Assembly: GCA_026874595.1 (NCBI GenBank)
Contig: CM049315.1
Coordinates: 10,843,664-10,907,663 of the forward strand
Origin: Sipunculus nudus
Taxonomy: Eukaryota > Annelida > Sipuncula > Golfingiida > Sipunculidae
Direction of reading: 5' to 3'
Length of the DNA stretch: 64,000 bases
Shown: positions 12,391 to 23,059 of the stretch, one piece after another
How positions within the stretch are numbered: position 1 is the first letter of the stretch
Layout: each line of letters starts with the position of its first letter
The notes under the pieces: generated by a model
Told to the model about the DNA's origin: nothing
What the model saw: the letters and a program-made list of their open reading frames with translations, nothing else
Databases searched by the model: none
Position numbers and translations under genes: made by a program

Positions 12391-15060
12391 CTCGTCTTAT
12401 TTCACTGGTCTGGTTTTACAGCCTTGATGTTAGCGTTGTGGCCCTTTATACTGACGACGTTGTTTACAATAACATGTTTACGCATCCTCTGTATATTTTG
12501 GAAAACTAAGGCTGGCTGACATCCGTCCTCGTTCGCTAGTTCAGGTGCAGCACTGATAAACCATCTTCTAGTTTTCTAATAATGCTTTGATCCATGTATA
12601 TTTACCACATGACACCCTGTTAAACCCACACGCAACATATACACAAGTATAAGCTCGCTTTCATTTTAAAAATTACACTGATCCGTAAAAAGGTCGATGT
12701 CTGTGACAAGAATGTACAAACAGCAATTGTGTTTACTTAGAATATATGCACTATCAGCGACCTTATTGCAAGAAAATGGAAGTAATACCTGATAGAATGA
12801 TACTGACAGCTGTAGAAAGTGAAATATAAATATAAAATATTCTCGGAAACAGAATGTTATGAACCGTTACAGTATATTTTTATACAACCATTACATGCAG
12901 TAAGCTGGAATGGTAACATTGAAAAAAAAAGACAGCTGTGCCAATATTTGAGCATATGTAGATCAATATAGAATATGTCGTATCAATCCCCCCACCTATT
13001 GAAAAGAAACATTTTGAATGTCAAGCTGTATAGCGGGATATTCTGGCTAGATTTATTCGGCATTGAACCTGTATTATGGATACCGACGAATGGCAACAAA
13101 ATGATACTTGGATCAGGTAGTTTTACGTAGTATTTATGTGTATATCAATGTCATCCTCTAACCAGAATCAATAAGTATCCGTTTAATTACGGAAGCAAAC
13201 ACATTAACAACCATTATGACTAAAACAGACTCGAACACTAATGGAAGGCCCAGATAAATGCCAACAGATATTGTAGTGCTGCTCTGAGGTGTAGAGATTA
13301 TGGTCCTGCCACGCCCTCTCTTCTGTAACATTTACTGGCCTCAGGTTGCCGGACGCGTGATCAGGTAATTGACTCTAATTGGTCTCGTATAGATCTCGAG
13401 GACAAGAGCTATCAACTCCTAAAAGGTCAGCCACGGAGACAGCGTTAATAGGGACAAAAACACCTGCTTAGAGCTCCAGGGTAGCTTGTTAACTTATTAG
13501 TACCAGTAACGCGTTAACAAGAACAAATATGGCCCTGCATGCCGTCTGACATAACGCTTTACTGTTTGTGACTTGCGAGCTCCAAGCCGGGTAGGAGGAC
13601 GCTAATTTCGATAGAGGACGTTTCTACATTTCTGAGGGCGTTTGAAATAAAACTGATATTTATGCATTCACTCCATGAAAGCACAACCAACAATATAATT
13701 GAAGAATATTATTCAGTAATGACGAACATGTATAACAAACTTACAATGTTCATAAATATGCAATTATGATTTGGATTTAAATTAATATTGACATATTTAT
13801 GTGCAAACGTATTCATATATATGGTTTGTAAAACATAGCTACATGATTAATTGTGTAAAGCATTAAGATAAAAACTTGTTTGGGTTAAAAGCCGCTCCGG
13901 CCTTGCTTGTATATAAAGAACTAACCGATCTGGTAGCAATGAAGTTTTATTCAGATCAATTTTATATTGCTGATTGTTATAAAGTATTTCGACGTATGAC
14001 CATAAACAGCTGGTTACATATTTATACAAATTAAATCCACAATAAACATTTCTGAATCTTCCAGCCAAACACAGCACTTTTACTTCAGGGAGGCACCGTG
14101 CATGTGATGTTTAGCTGGAGGTCCGATGCATGCACGTTTATGTCTATATTCTCATATTTCTTATCGTGTAAAATGACCTGACAAACTACTGCTCTTGATT
14201 TCAAATATGTGAAGTGCCTAAGGATATTCAGGATGTACCTGGTGAGCTACAAACCAGTTTGTTCCCGGGGATACAAATTCCTTAAAGGGACAAAATCAGG
14301 AGCAATATTATGCCTATTCTTTTACACTATCAGTTCAGTTTTGCTTTATACAGAAGTTTACCAGCAAAACCATCCCAACACACAACCAAGTACCTCGCAT
14401 ATGGCTGTTTAACACTTTGTTATGGCTCTTTCCACGTGTGTCTGTTTACCATAACAAGACCAGAGGTCCGAATATGAGACGCAACCATCAATGTTTCATC
14501 CAGAGGGAACATGTATTACACTTTTTGGGCACAGTCAGGGCATCTTTTGATTGACACGTGTTTTGGCCGGGCGATACACGCGCTGTGTTTATGTTGACAC
14601 CTGTCATCGCGCCCGGTCCACTGTTTTTAACACTCGTTTACAAGAGTAAGCAAGGGGTTTCAGGGCGATATTTTGGCAGTTACAATTTTACTTTCAAGGG
14701 AAGAGGCTATATTTCGTGTGTTAACTCAACATGTGTATACACCATGTATCGCAAAACAAAATAAATGAATACCCGTATAAAAACCTTTGTGTCTTGATAA
14801 GCTTATGATACTGTTATTGATTTAAATACAGAATTTACTTCACTACTTCATAATCATACACACTACAACATTTCTTTCTCCTGAAAATATTTAAATTGTC
14901 CTTATGATCCTTGTTACGCACTCATAAAGTAATGCCCATTTTCCTTGATACGCTGCACTTCAGGTATCCTTTCCAACTCGAAACGATTTTTATGGTTTGT
15001 TCTCCTTAAGAGAGGAAGCATTTTATGGAGGCATTAAAGAATTGCATACATATACTAGGC
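12391..15060. other. No gene seen
   Basis: Mostly unique AT-rich DNA, with a more balanced, GC-richer stretch at 13250-13640. ORFs of 67-76 codons in this interval show no family motif. The GC-richer stretch could hold regulatory DNA, but I see no defined element. Confidence 0.35.
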
Positions 15061-15064
15061 ATAT

Positions 15065-15102
<38 letters not shown>

Positions 15103-15105
15103 CAG
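15061..15105. repeat. AT microsatellite
   Basis: Interrupted (AT)n directly abutting the palindrome that follows. Confidence 0.9.
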
Positions 15106-15249
15106 TCTGAAGAAAAACAACACTGTAAAAGTCTGTTTCACGGGATGCGACCCGATCGTCAGGTGAAAGTGGCTAGATCTAACCACATTCACCTGATGAT
15201 CGGGTCGCATCCCGTGAAACAGACTTTTACAGTGTTGTTTTTCTTCAGA
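15106..15249. repeat. 144-bp near-perfect palindrome
   Basis: The sequence is its own reverse complement apart from three mismatched pairs: about 72-bp arms meet at AGATCT (15175-15180) with no spacer. The arms contain CACGGGATGCGACCCGATC and ACAACACTGTAAAAGTCTG. It is bordered by an AT microsatellite on the left and, after about 50 bp, an AT/GA microsatellite on the right. Its transcript would be a hairpin of about 70 bp. It may be a foldback element or MITE, or a head-to-head insertion of two copies of one repeat. No target duplication is obvious. Confidence 0.85.
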
Positions 15250-15301
15250 GTTAAACCGCTCTAGGCCATAGAGCACTTTACATCGGAGGGTAACACTACC
15301 T

Positions 15302-15302
<1 letters not shown>

Positions 15303-15364
<62 letters not shown>

Positions 15365-15365
15365 C
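15303..15365. repeat. AT then GA microsatellite
   Basis: (AT)n at 15303-15322 is followed directly by (GA)n to about 15365. Confidence 0.95.
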
Positions 15366-15834
15366 ATGCAGGTGTTGATTATGTTTTGATATTTTCCATT
15401 TATTCTCAAGAAGTGGGGTCTCATGAGGCAGATATTTCCAAATTCATGGGTCAATTGAAGACAAATGCTGGCTCAGGCGAAATGGGCGTGGCATTTCGAT
15501 TTCAGAACGACATGAGACACACATTGATACCACACCAAAGTATAAGAGAATCGAGAAGAGGGAGATATATGCCAAGGTTATCATTGTTTGTAATGGATTT
15601 AGGATCGACCAAATAATCCGTTCCAGATTTCATAATTTAATAAAAAAGGAATAGCTGTGAAGTATAATTTACCTGAAATAAGAGGAAACTTTGTGATCGG
15701 TAAATGGTAAATTACCAAAGTAAAAGACGTGGTAAAATGAACATATCTTGGATAACAAGAGTATGCAATTTAATTAAGGATGATTTTTAAACAGAAAAAA
15801 ATCTTCTATATAAATAAATATGCTGGGTATACTG

Positions 15835-16562
15835 TCTTCATTTCTCATTAAAGTTGCTGGTAACTGTTTTCTTTCTCATTGAAGTTGTGGGCAAAAGTTG
15901 CTTTTCTATTTGAAGTTGTGGAAAATTGTTGTCTTTCTTATTGAAGTTTCAGGAAACTTTGGTCTTTTTTTTAAAAAGCTGTTGGCAACTGTTGTCTTTC
16001 TCATTGAGGTTGGGGGCAACTGTTGTATTTCCCGATGATATGGTGGGCAATTGCTGTCTTTCACATTAAGGTTTGGGCAACTTTTGTCCTTCTCGTTAGA
16101 ATTGTGGGCAACTGTAGTCTTTCTCGTTGAGGTTGTGGGTAACTGCATTTTGTCCTTTTTAATGAAGTTGCTGGTAACTGTTGTCTTTCTCATTGGAGTT
16201 ACAGAAAAGTTTGGTCTGTCTTAATAAAGTTGTGGGCAACTGTTGTCTTTCACATAAAGGTTGTGGGCAACTTTTGTCTTTCTCGTTAGAACTTTGGATA
16301 ACTGTTTTCTTTCTCATTGAGGTTGTGGTTAACTGCATGTTGTTCTTCTCACTGAAGTTGCTGGCAACTGTTGTCTTTCTCATTGAAGTTTTGGTAACTG
16401 TTGTCCTTCACATTGAAGTTTACTTTGTGGACAACTTTCGCATTTCTCATGGAGGTTATTGGGCATCTGTTGCCTTTCTCCTTGAAGTTATGGACAAATG
16501 TTGTATTTTTATATAGAATGTGGGCGACTTTTGTCTTTCTCAGTAAAGTTGTGTAAAACCAC
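15835..16562. repeat. 31-bp minisatellite, ~23 copies
   Basis: The unit is close to 'ttgaagttgtgggcaactg' plus 'ttgtctttctca', about 31 bp, with many substitutions and small indels. A block of roughly 180 bp (from 'ggttgtgggtaactgcat' near 16130) recurs near 16320, so there is also higher-order duplication. The minus-strand openings (RKTTVASNF, NEKDNSC) and plus-strand openings are translations of the repeat; the array shows no start context or splice structure. Confidence 0.8.
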
Positions 16563-16659
16563 CTCATTAAGCCTCGGTCACAACCCGCTGAGTACCCTTA
16601 GGGTACCGTACGGTTTTGGGACCGTAGGAATACAGGACCTCCCTGTAACACAAACAATA

Positions 16660-17330
16660 AGCATAAAGAACCATCTTGCTGACCCTCTTCTAACATGCAG
16701 GACTACCACGCTTGCACAACCATCAAATAAATTCGACCATGAACCTTACCGACAACCAACCTAACAAACCATATCGCTACAAGGACCAGCCGGCTAACAC
16801 ATTAAACATGCTAACACGACCACCATGCTTACCTAATCCCCATGAAACACCGCCACAAGGCTAACTGGGCCATCAAGATAACAGTACCATCCTTTGACAA
16901 GACCTTCCCTCTAACAGGACCCCCACGCTAACATAAGCGTACAGTCAATACGACTATTCCATTATACAACCACCATGTTAAAACAAACTTGCATAATGAT
17001 CACATTGACAGGTTCACCCCAACAAAGAAACCACTCCGCAAATATAGAGCACAGCCATCATGCCACCACGACCACCACCATAACACAGCAAACATGCTGA
17101 CAACCATCACGAGCAAAGTTTTAACGACTATGATGCTAACACGAACAATCGGTAAACACAACCACCACGCAAATACAGTGACCTAGCTCATAGTATAATG
17201 TGATCAACGCTAAAAACACCGTAACAGAAATAAACCTAGTACGGCCACCCATTATCAGGACCGGTGACCAACCGCTAACATAGCCACTTCCCTCACACAA
17301 CAGCTCCTCTCATTCTACCACCCGGCTCAC
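16660..17330. repeat. Degenerate AC-rich tandem array
   Basis: A long stretch with strong strand asymmetry, rich in A and C, in which 'gctaacac', 'accaccat' and 'acaaccacca' recur at about 15-20 bp. This is an old, heavily mutated minisatellite next to the 31-bp array. The 65-88 codon openings within it are repeat translations. Confidence 0.55.
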
Positions 17331-17898
17331 GATTGACCAAATCTTGATCCGCTACTAATATGGCTCTAGGCTCGACTGTAAAAAATCCAGTAGAAGACGC
17401 TCTTCTTTAAATGGAATTCATGCAATGAAACTCGGTAGTAAAAAGCACCTGCCTTGTTTAGTTGACAGTTAATTTTCACATTGAGGAAAAACGGATGCTG
17501 CCATTTTGCTGATGACCTTTAGTGATTTGGAACAAAAGTTGATGAGCGAGAATTACTTCAGTTCTAAACTGTTTTACTGCGCGGAATGTATTAGGCTGGA
17601 ACCTGACGTTATTCCCGCTCCCAAAGGCACCAGAGGAGGTGTAAGCTTGCATGGAGCGGGTCAAGGAATTTTTTAGGCAAAAAAAACTAAGTCTGCTAGT
17701 TTGTGTGTAGGGGGGGGGGGGGGTGTCCAAGGATATAACTAGATTTAATATGAGCGCAACTGTATAAATACAGTAACATACCGCCGGTGACTTGTGCTGA
17801 CTGAGCTTTATTAATGAGCAATTAGGCAAATATGTGGCTACTCGCCACAGGGTCAGTGCTACACAGCCGCTCGGGTTCTCAAGTGCAGGCACAGGCTG
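17331..17898. other. No gene seen; one poly-G tract
   Basis: Contains a 14-nt G run at 17710-17723. The minus-strand 161-codon opening (17476-17961) crosses the G run and has no recognisable domain. GC content rises towards 17900, where a promoter-like segment follows. Confidence 0.35.
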
Positions 17899-17937
17899 TG
17901 ACGTCAGCTCAGGAACTGCAGGCTTACTACGGCAGTC
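17899..17937 (+). promoter_or_regulatory. CRE-containing segment shared with THAP locus
   Basis: TGACGTCAGCTCAGGAAC at 17899-17916 includes a full palindromic CRE (TGACGTCA). The identical 18-mer occurs inverted at 21565-21582 upstream of the THAP fragment. A second shared word, GGCAGTC, follows in both places (17931-17937 here). Both copies therefore lie just 5' of a coding-like segment, which suggests a duplicated promoter (inference). Confidence 0.45.
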
Positions 17938-18237
17938 ACCCTGTGTATATACAATGGCCACTGGTTTTGTAACGATGCCCTTTCTGAAAGTTTCGAGTCT
18001 ATCACGGATTCAACAGTCGATTTTGACTCTTCAAGCTACGACATCTTTAGTGATCATTCAGGTAAAGATACAAGGATACCGGGGAGCGAAAATGTACAGC
18101 CGTACAAGTTTGAGCCGACCCTGAGCGGGGATGATGACAATTCGAGTGACGAGTCAATAATATACAATCACCGTAACGAATCGGGAACAAAAAATGGTTA
18201 TTTTATAAGGTCGTTTTTATTCCAAATAAAAATGTAA
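17902..18237 (+). pseudogene. Acidic ORF fragment with QPYKFEP motif
   Basis: A frame open for 111 codons, without a good ATG, reads SESFESITDSTVDFDSSSYD, then GSENVQPYKFEPTLSGDDDN, and ends at 18235-18237. It is rich in S, D and E. From memory, Q-P-Y-x-F-E-P after an acidic serine-rich leader marks the N-terminus of a lineage-expanded invertebrate family annotated as 'P2X purinoceptor 7-like'; the Cys-rich domain of that family is not seen here. A good splice donor (CAG/GTAAAG) lies near 18060, and AATAAA is at 18225-18230. The frame may be a first exon or an isolated fragment. Confidence 0.4.
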
Positions 18238-18483
18238 AATAGGTGAACGTTATGTAAATTAATTGCACATATTATGTGATAAATGCACATCACTTTTTAA
18301 TACAAGACATGTCAGCTGTGAATGATAAAATCTCCACGTTAATATCGTCCCGCGTAAAGGACAGGTGTGCAAGTCCTTTAAAATGATGCGAATGACTAAC
18401 AGACGGGTATCCTTATCATACTAATATAATGCTTGATAATTTACTTTTGCATATTATGCGATACATTTAACCAGGTCAGGGCT

Positions 18484-18566
18484 GACCGCAGTTTTAAGAC
18501 GTCCTCCTTCGATTTAGGTACGTACTTCAAAGGAAGGACGGTCGTCCTTAAATCGAAGTAGGAAAC
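18484..18566. repeat. Hairpin built on CTTCGATTTA
   Basis: Three variants of 'acttcgatttaaggac' lie within 80 bp: two forward (near 18500 and 18522) and one inverted (near 18545). The last two form an 18-20-bp stem with a tiny loop at 'ggtc'. The same core recurs near 18930 (inverted) and 20490 (forward), at the edge of the repeat arms listed below. It may be a transposon terminus. Confidence 0.45.
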
Positions 18567-18762
18567 CCACAGCGTTCGTGTTGCCAACTTGCGATTACAT
18601 TACCCGTATTTTCTCCATATTAAGTCAATGTTTATTGGTCAGTTTTTGCTCAGAGCCACTGCCAATGAATCTGGCAACCTGATTGGATGCCAGTTGACAA
18701 GATCGAATATTGCACATAGTGGCCGACACGAGACGATCTTTGACGAGGTTCTTTGCAAACAA

Positions 18763-18946
18763 CGTTAAAATCGAGCTATTTTGAGCGTATTATCACACGG
18801 GCAACATCAACTTTATGTTAGAATGAAGGATTAATTACTATTTTAACGGAATTCGGATAGTTTATTAAGATTCTATCATCGATTTTAAAGCAATCCACTG
18901 TTATCCATTGTTTGTAAGTTGTGTATGTACTAAAATCGAAATACGC
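18763..18946 (+). repeat. Inverted-repeat arm, left copy
   Basis: About 184 bp, beginning at CGTTAAAATCGAGC and ending near AAATCGAAATACGC. It aligns in reverse complement with 21117-21292. Shared words include TTATCACACGGGCAACAT, AACTTTATGTTAGAATGAA and TTCGGATAGTT. Part of it (the 'gcaatccattgtt...ccattgcttgta' section) recurs inverted at 20489-20560. It is probably the end or subterminal region of a mobile element carrying the nearby THAP fragment (inference). Confidence 0.65.
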
Positions 18947-20488
18947 AAGCATGCCGTGAAAAACGATTAAAAAAATATGTAAAAATATAAATAAAGAAAA
19001 AGCTGTCAGATATTTTATGGAAATTATTTATTTTGTGTATTTAATAAGCTTATAAATATTATTAAGTATATAATGTATTTATTTTACATGTAGGCCTATA
19101 CTGAGCATGATGGAGTGTTTATGTGCAAGACGCACGTGTGTGTTTGCAAAATGTCAGTTAACTGTTCTGGTTGTTTATTCAATTTAGTTATAAATGATAT
19201 ATTGTAAAAAATTCTTGTATATTTAAAAAAATAAAACTGTACAAATGAATCAATGTACCCACGCAGGATATTTGTAATTAATATACATTTATTTTCTACA
19301 TCTGTTAAAAACGAATTACATGCCATTACAATGTCCATTTTGGACATTCACAAGTTAAAACTAAGGTGTTTTTAACCAAGTCATATGGATATGTTCTCTA
19401 AAATGTGCAATTTTTTTGAGATACCAAGGCATAATTTTAAGCTTGTGTTTCAACGAAATTGTATGCACCAAAATTCAACAAGGAAATAAATTGATGACCA
19501 TCTATAATTTACGCTCCCCACTTCTCTGTCATGCGCAAACACATATAAATATATTTATATACTTTTTTTATATGTAATGGGTTATATTTATCCTGCAGGA
19601 ACAGATGATAACAGCTATGCATCTTCACAGCTGTGGTCCGGCAACAAAACTTGATGTGCAATTTTTGCATGCTTCCGGCCTTCCGATGAACTCCAGTTCA
19701 CACGTCAGATCTTTTAAATCACGGTTATTCATCATACATTAAATCCATTTGTGTTGTGTTTTTCATATTTTTATGTTTCTGATAATAAAATACAACATCA
19801 TTGTGAAGAGGTTCAATTGATTTTTATTCAACATTTCAGGTGTTTATATATATCACATGATTGAAAAATTAAACAAGATGTGTCATCATCTGGCTTTATT
19901 AGTTCTGGAATAAAATCTGCAAACAAAGAGACATATAGGATTAATGATTTTTATGAATATATTTTTATAATTTTAGGTCTTCTATCAATGAACATTGCAA
20001 AAAACAAATGTTGCCAATTTTAATCATGTTTTGATTAATTACACAAGTATAGTAAATTACCGTATATTTTAAAATATAAATAAAAATCCCTTTAAGAAAG
20101 AATTTAAGAAAGCCCTTTTCCAGTTTAATCTGCCGTGGAGCCTTTGTACATCACATGATGTACTCACTTTGCTGTAAAAGTTTAATTCTTAAGTCAAATT
20201 CTTCAGCGGAACTTATATAAATACAATGAACTAATCCTTTTATTCATGCAGAATTGAACACAAAGACACGTTTTGTAAAAAAAAATGCTATGTCAATTCT
20301 TGGTATAGTCATACTTGCATTATTTTATAGGCGCACTTCAAAATGAAATATATCCAGATATGTATTCGTTTAATTATGACACGAATGATTTCTATATGAA
20401 ATCCATATGTTATATATGAGTGTCTGGGAATTTCCTTTCACTAATATTGGAAGGAAGACATACTTTTGGTAAGTTAACTAGAGGCGTA
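18947..20488. other. Interior of inverted-repeat region, no gene seen
   Basis: AT-rich DNA between the repeat arms. No transposase motif was recognised on either strand. Confidence 0.35.
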
Positions 20489-20560
20489 CTTCGATTTAAG
20501 CACGCGACTATATACAACATACAAGCAATGGAGAAACAATGGATTGCTTAAAATCGGCAA
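20489..20560 (-). repeat. Third partial copy of the arm sequence
   Basis: It carries TACTTCGATTTAA followed by 'acatacaagcaatgg' and 'aacaatggattgct', the same words as in the arms at 18880-18946 and 21117-21190, in the right-arm orientation. Confidence 0.55.
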
Positions 20561-20681
20561 AAAACGCTGTACATCACCGGTAGGCCTACATAACAAAGTT
20601 ATATATTTATAATATTATTGGATTTATTAAACACACAAATAAAGTAATTTCCTCAAAATATACCTGGCAACCATATCTTAA

Positions 20682-21017
20682 GGCCAAAATAAAAAAAAGG
20701 TATGGTTCTCAGGCACTTTTTTTCATAAATCAATGCGGGCGAGCGCTTATTTTATTTTAATTTTTTTGGTATGTTTCGATAAAAATATCAAATGATAAGG
20801 AAAAAGCATGAAAATAACAGTTTTATTTTGCTAAATAAGTAAAAGCACTACAAAACAAAGGAAATTGTATGGTTTAACCTTCTTGAAAGAAATCTCGGAG
20901 CGGCAGCAGCTCAAAATTGGTAAGTTTTTATTGAAAATCAAAATAAAAAGTTTTGATGCGGGGGTTTAAAATTTATGCGGGCGGTGCCTGAGAACCATAC
21001 CTTTATTTTTTTTGGCC
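20682..21017. mobile_element. GGCC-ended MITE, PIF/Harbinger-like, copy 1
   Basis: 336 bp bounded by GGCCAAAA...TTTTGGCC, with TIRs of about 34 bp that include GGTATGGTTCTCAGGCAC and its inverse GTGCCTGAGAACCATACC. Perfect TAA duplications flank it (20679-20681 and 21018-21020). A 3-bp TWA target and G-rich termini are the known signature of PIF/Harbinger MITEs. Noncoding. Two relatives lie in the window: one inverted, near 26.2 kb, and a degraded one near 41.2 kb. Confidence 0.85.
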
Positions 21018-21116
21018 TAATATATATAATTTTACATAATTTGTACGAGGGGGTTCAATTTTTATTGATTATTTAAGGAATGCTTGCAGGGTGTTATAGA
21101 TGTGTATTTGTGTGAT

Positions 21117-21292
21117 TAGTACGCTACTAAATGCAACTTACAAGCAATGGGAAACAGTGGATTGCTTTTAAATTGGCAATATAATTTTAATTAACTATCC
21201 GAATTTCGTTAAGATAATAATCAATTCTTCATTCTAACATAAAGTTAATGTTGCCCGTGTGATAATTCGCTGACAATCGCTCGATTTTAACG
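21117..21292 (-). repeat. Inverted-repeat arm, right copy
   Basis: Reverse-complement partner of 18763-18946, about 2.2 kb away. Its outer end joins directly to the broken THAP-domain sequence. Confidence 0.65.
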
Positions 21293-21294
21293 TA

Positions 21295-21473
21295 GTGTGA
21301 AGGCTAAGTACAAAACGGAACGAGCCAATGGCCCCTCCCAGCTTGCCCGCCTCACGCAAACAAAGTTGACCCATTTCTTCAAACGTTCTGGCTGGCTCGA
21401 AGGAAAACCTGTGTAAACTCACACCATCACGGTTTGTGTTACTGCAGCCACCCGCTACACAACTATTTGGCAT
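21295..21473 (-). pseudogene. Broken THAP-type zinc-finger domain
   Basis: The minus strand starts MPNSCVAGGCSNTNRDGVSL, then HRFSFEPARTF. This is the classical THAP N-terminus, with Met-Pro at the start and C-x4-C as the first zinc ligands. The domain continues only after a +1 shift as KKWVNFVCVRRASWEGPLAR followed by SVLY. It carries the invariant Trp and the 'W.gP..S.lC' end, but the last C-x2-H ligands are lost to a second shift. THAP domains bind DNA and occur in host regulators and in transposases. A TGACGTCA site lies about 100 bp upstream. The link to the inverted repeats suggests a transposon origin. No downstream exon was found. Confidence 0.7.
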
Positions 21474-21564
21474 TATTTTAACTATTAACGATCGAACGCA
21501 ATACAGAAAACGGTACACCTATTGTCATGAATTCACACATGTGGCTTTGTTATGACCGACTGCC

Positions 21565-21582
21565 GTTCCTGAGCTGACGTCA
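21565..21582 (-). promoter_or_regulatory. CRE-containing 18-mer upstream of THAP fragment
   Basis: An exact inverted copy of 17899-17916, with TGACGTCA inside it. It lies about 92-109 bp upstream of the ATG of the minus-strand THAP fragment, a typical promoter distance. Confidence 0.4.
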
Positions 21583-21659
21583 TTCCGAATATTCATGAGG
21601 CACGGAACCGATCATTGCCGAACGCGGGCAGGTTGAAACCAAGCATCTCAGTGCTCTTA

Positions 21660-22265
21660 TTAGCCGCGGTTTTAATTACTTTAGACCGGTAGTAACGACT
21701 ACACACAGAGCCAAAAGTTACAAAAACAATTCATCTACGGTATAATATGATCAAATTGCAGTTTTATTTACGCTGGTCATGTCCTTTAACGAAAGATCAA
21801 AGCGGGTAAAACGGTTTTTTAACCCGAGTGTTAATCTGGTCCCGCATATCTTCCCGACTCGGTGTCTTCGCTGAGACTCTTTGAGGTGTAGGTTAAAGAT
21901 CATAGAGGGTAACCATCGGCCTGATTACTTAAAGAGCCGGTCTGACCTGGGGTCAGATGTTAATTGCCCCTCAGTCTTCACCTGTATTACAGCTACCCTA
22001 AGTGAGGGGTTGCGGGCTTAATATTTCAACGCATCACATATTGTTCGATCCTCATTGGTAAAATTTAATGACCTAGTTAATCCTTAATGTGTTCATACCT
22101 TACTGACACTGAGTATTGAGCAGTCAGTAAAATGTATAAATAAAGCTTGCATGGGGGGGGGGGGGGGGGAATCCCTCACATTAACTTGCCTTTTCTGATA
22201 GATCGTTGTCAGTTTATTTCTCTACTGGTTAAGTTTGCATTTAAATTGCTTGCTGTTAGGCAACC
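21660..22265. other. No gene seen; one poly-G tract
   Basis: GC content is somewhat raised at 21820-22030. A 17-nt G run lies at 22153-22169. No supported ORF. Confidence 0.35.
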
Positions 22266-22439
22266 ATGCCTCTGAAAGAGCTCTCTTTGAAGGATAAAGT
22301 GGCGTTAATCACCACGCGCAGTCTGCACCAAATGGCTCAGCAGTTTAGCGTCGGGAAAACTCATGTGCACGTAATATATACTCAAGCGGAAGGCTTAATA
22401 TATGAAAGCCACGTATTATGTTCAATATGCATTCAATAG
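22266..22439 (+). pseudogene. Pogo/Tigger-like transposase N-terminal fragment
   Basis: A 57-codon ORF starts MPLKELSLKDKVALITTRSL and continues HQMAQQFSVGKTHVHVI. This matches the CENP-B/pogo N-terminal helix-turn-helix pattern: a basic N-terminus, 'L.l.dKv.li', then 'l.qlAqqFgVgKt.v..I'. The spacing between helix 1 and helix 2 is about six residues shorter than usual, so a small deletion is likely. Reading is lost after the domain. Downstream sequence at 22658-22752 looks like the matching terminal repeat. Confidence 0.6.
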
Positions 22440-22657
22440 GTTGTAATCGTATTGCCTTAGTGTTATTATTTGTTAATCATCAGTCACTACGTATGTGTAC
22501 ATGTATATTAATTTTTATCATGAATAAATATGTTCAGCTACACACAAACAATCATTCATGATAAGGGTCCTCCGCTGAGTAAAATATTTTGTTTTAATTC
22601 ACATTAAAGATATGCAATAGATAAACTCTGATACACATTAAATATCAGCGTGTTATA

Positions 22658-22752
22658 TGCGACCACGGTAAGAGTTTCACAAATACGACCACCCCCAAAT
22701 TACGACCACTTTGCTCAGTCCCCAGAGTTGGTCGTAATTGTGGGATCCACTG
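22658..22752. mobile_element. Pogo/mariner-like right terminus
   Basis: Read inward from the end, the sequence starts CAGTGGATCCCACAATTACG and continues with two further 'gaccac' words, as in Tigger-like ends (CAGTG..., then repeated GACCAC). It is followed by TA at 22753-22754, the expected target dinucleotide. The matching left end was not found upstream of 22266, so the element is truncated. Confidence 0.5.
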
Positions 22753-23059
22753 TACATTGATATACGTAGATGGCGCGTCAAGAGTAGGCAGTCAGGTAAG
22801 ACGGGCTCCGCTCTTATGTTCATGTTTAGGTAGTTAAAGTGGTTTATATCTCATAATATATATATACAGCTTAATTCAGTAATCTCAGCTAGGTGTATCC
22901 AACTTTTCCTAAGTTAACTTTGGAGTATTTCACAAGATATTTTTTTAACTCAATTTCCTCTGTGATACTGTAGCTAGTTGTATCGATTCCTGTACTCGCC
23001 GATTCGAGTTGACCATTGTTCAGGGGCCCCCTATTCAATAAAATTCAATAGGTGACATA

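Noticed and set aside
15106-15249. Hammerhead ribozyme: CTGATGA ... GAAAC in the right arm and CTGACGA ... GAAAC inverted in the left arm.
   Set aside because: The stem II position starts with a U-U mismatch. No stem III or NUH cleavage triplet can be placed next to stem I; the flanking pairing is explained by the overall palindrome.
17476-17961. 161-codon minus-strand ORF.
   Set aside because: It passes through a poly-G tract read as prolines, has no recognisable domain, and overlaps the acidic ORF and its promoter-like segment on the other strand.
22153-22169. Poly-G run as an assembly gap or adaptor artefact.
   Set aside because: Similar runs occur about ten times in varied contexts, one of them inside a LINE, so they look like genuine genome sequence, although lengths may be inexact.
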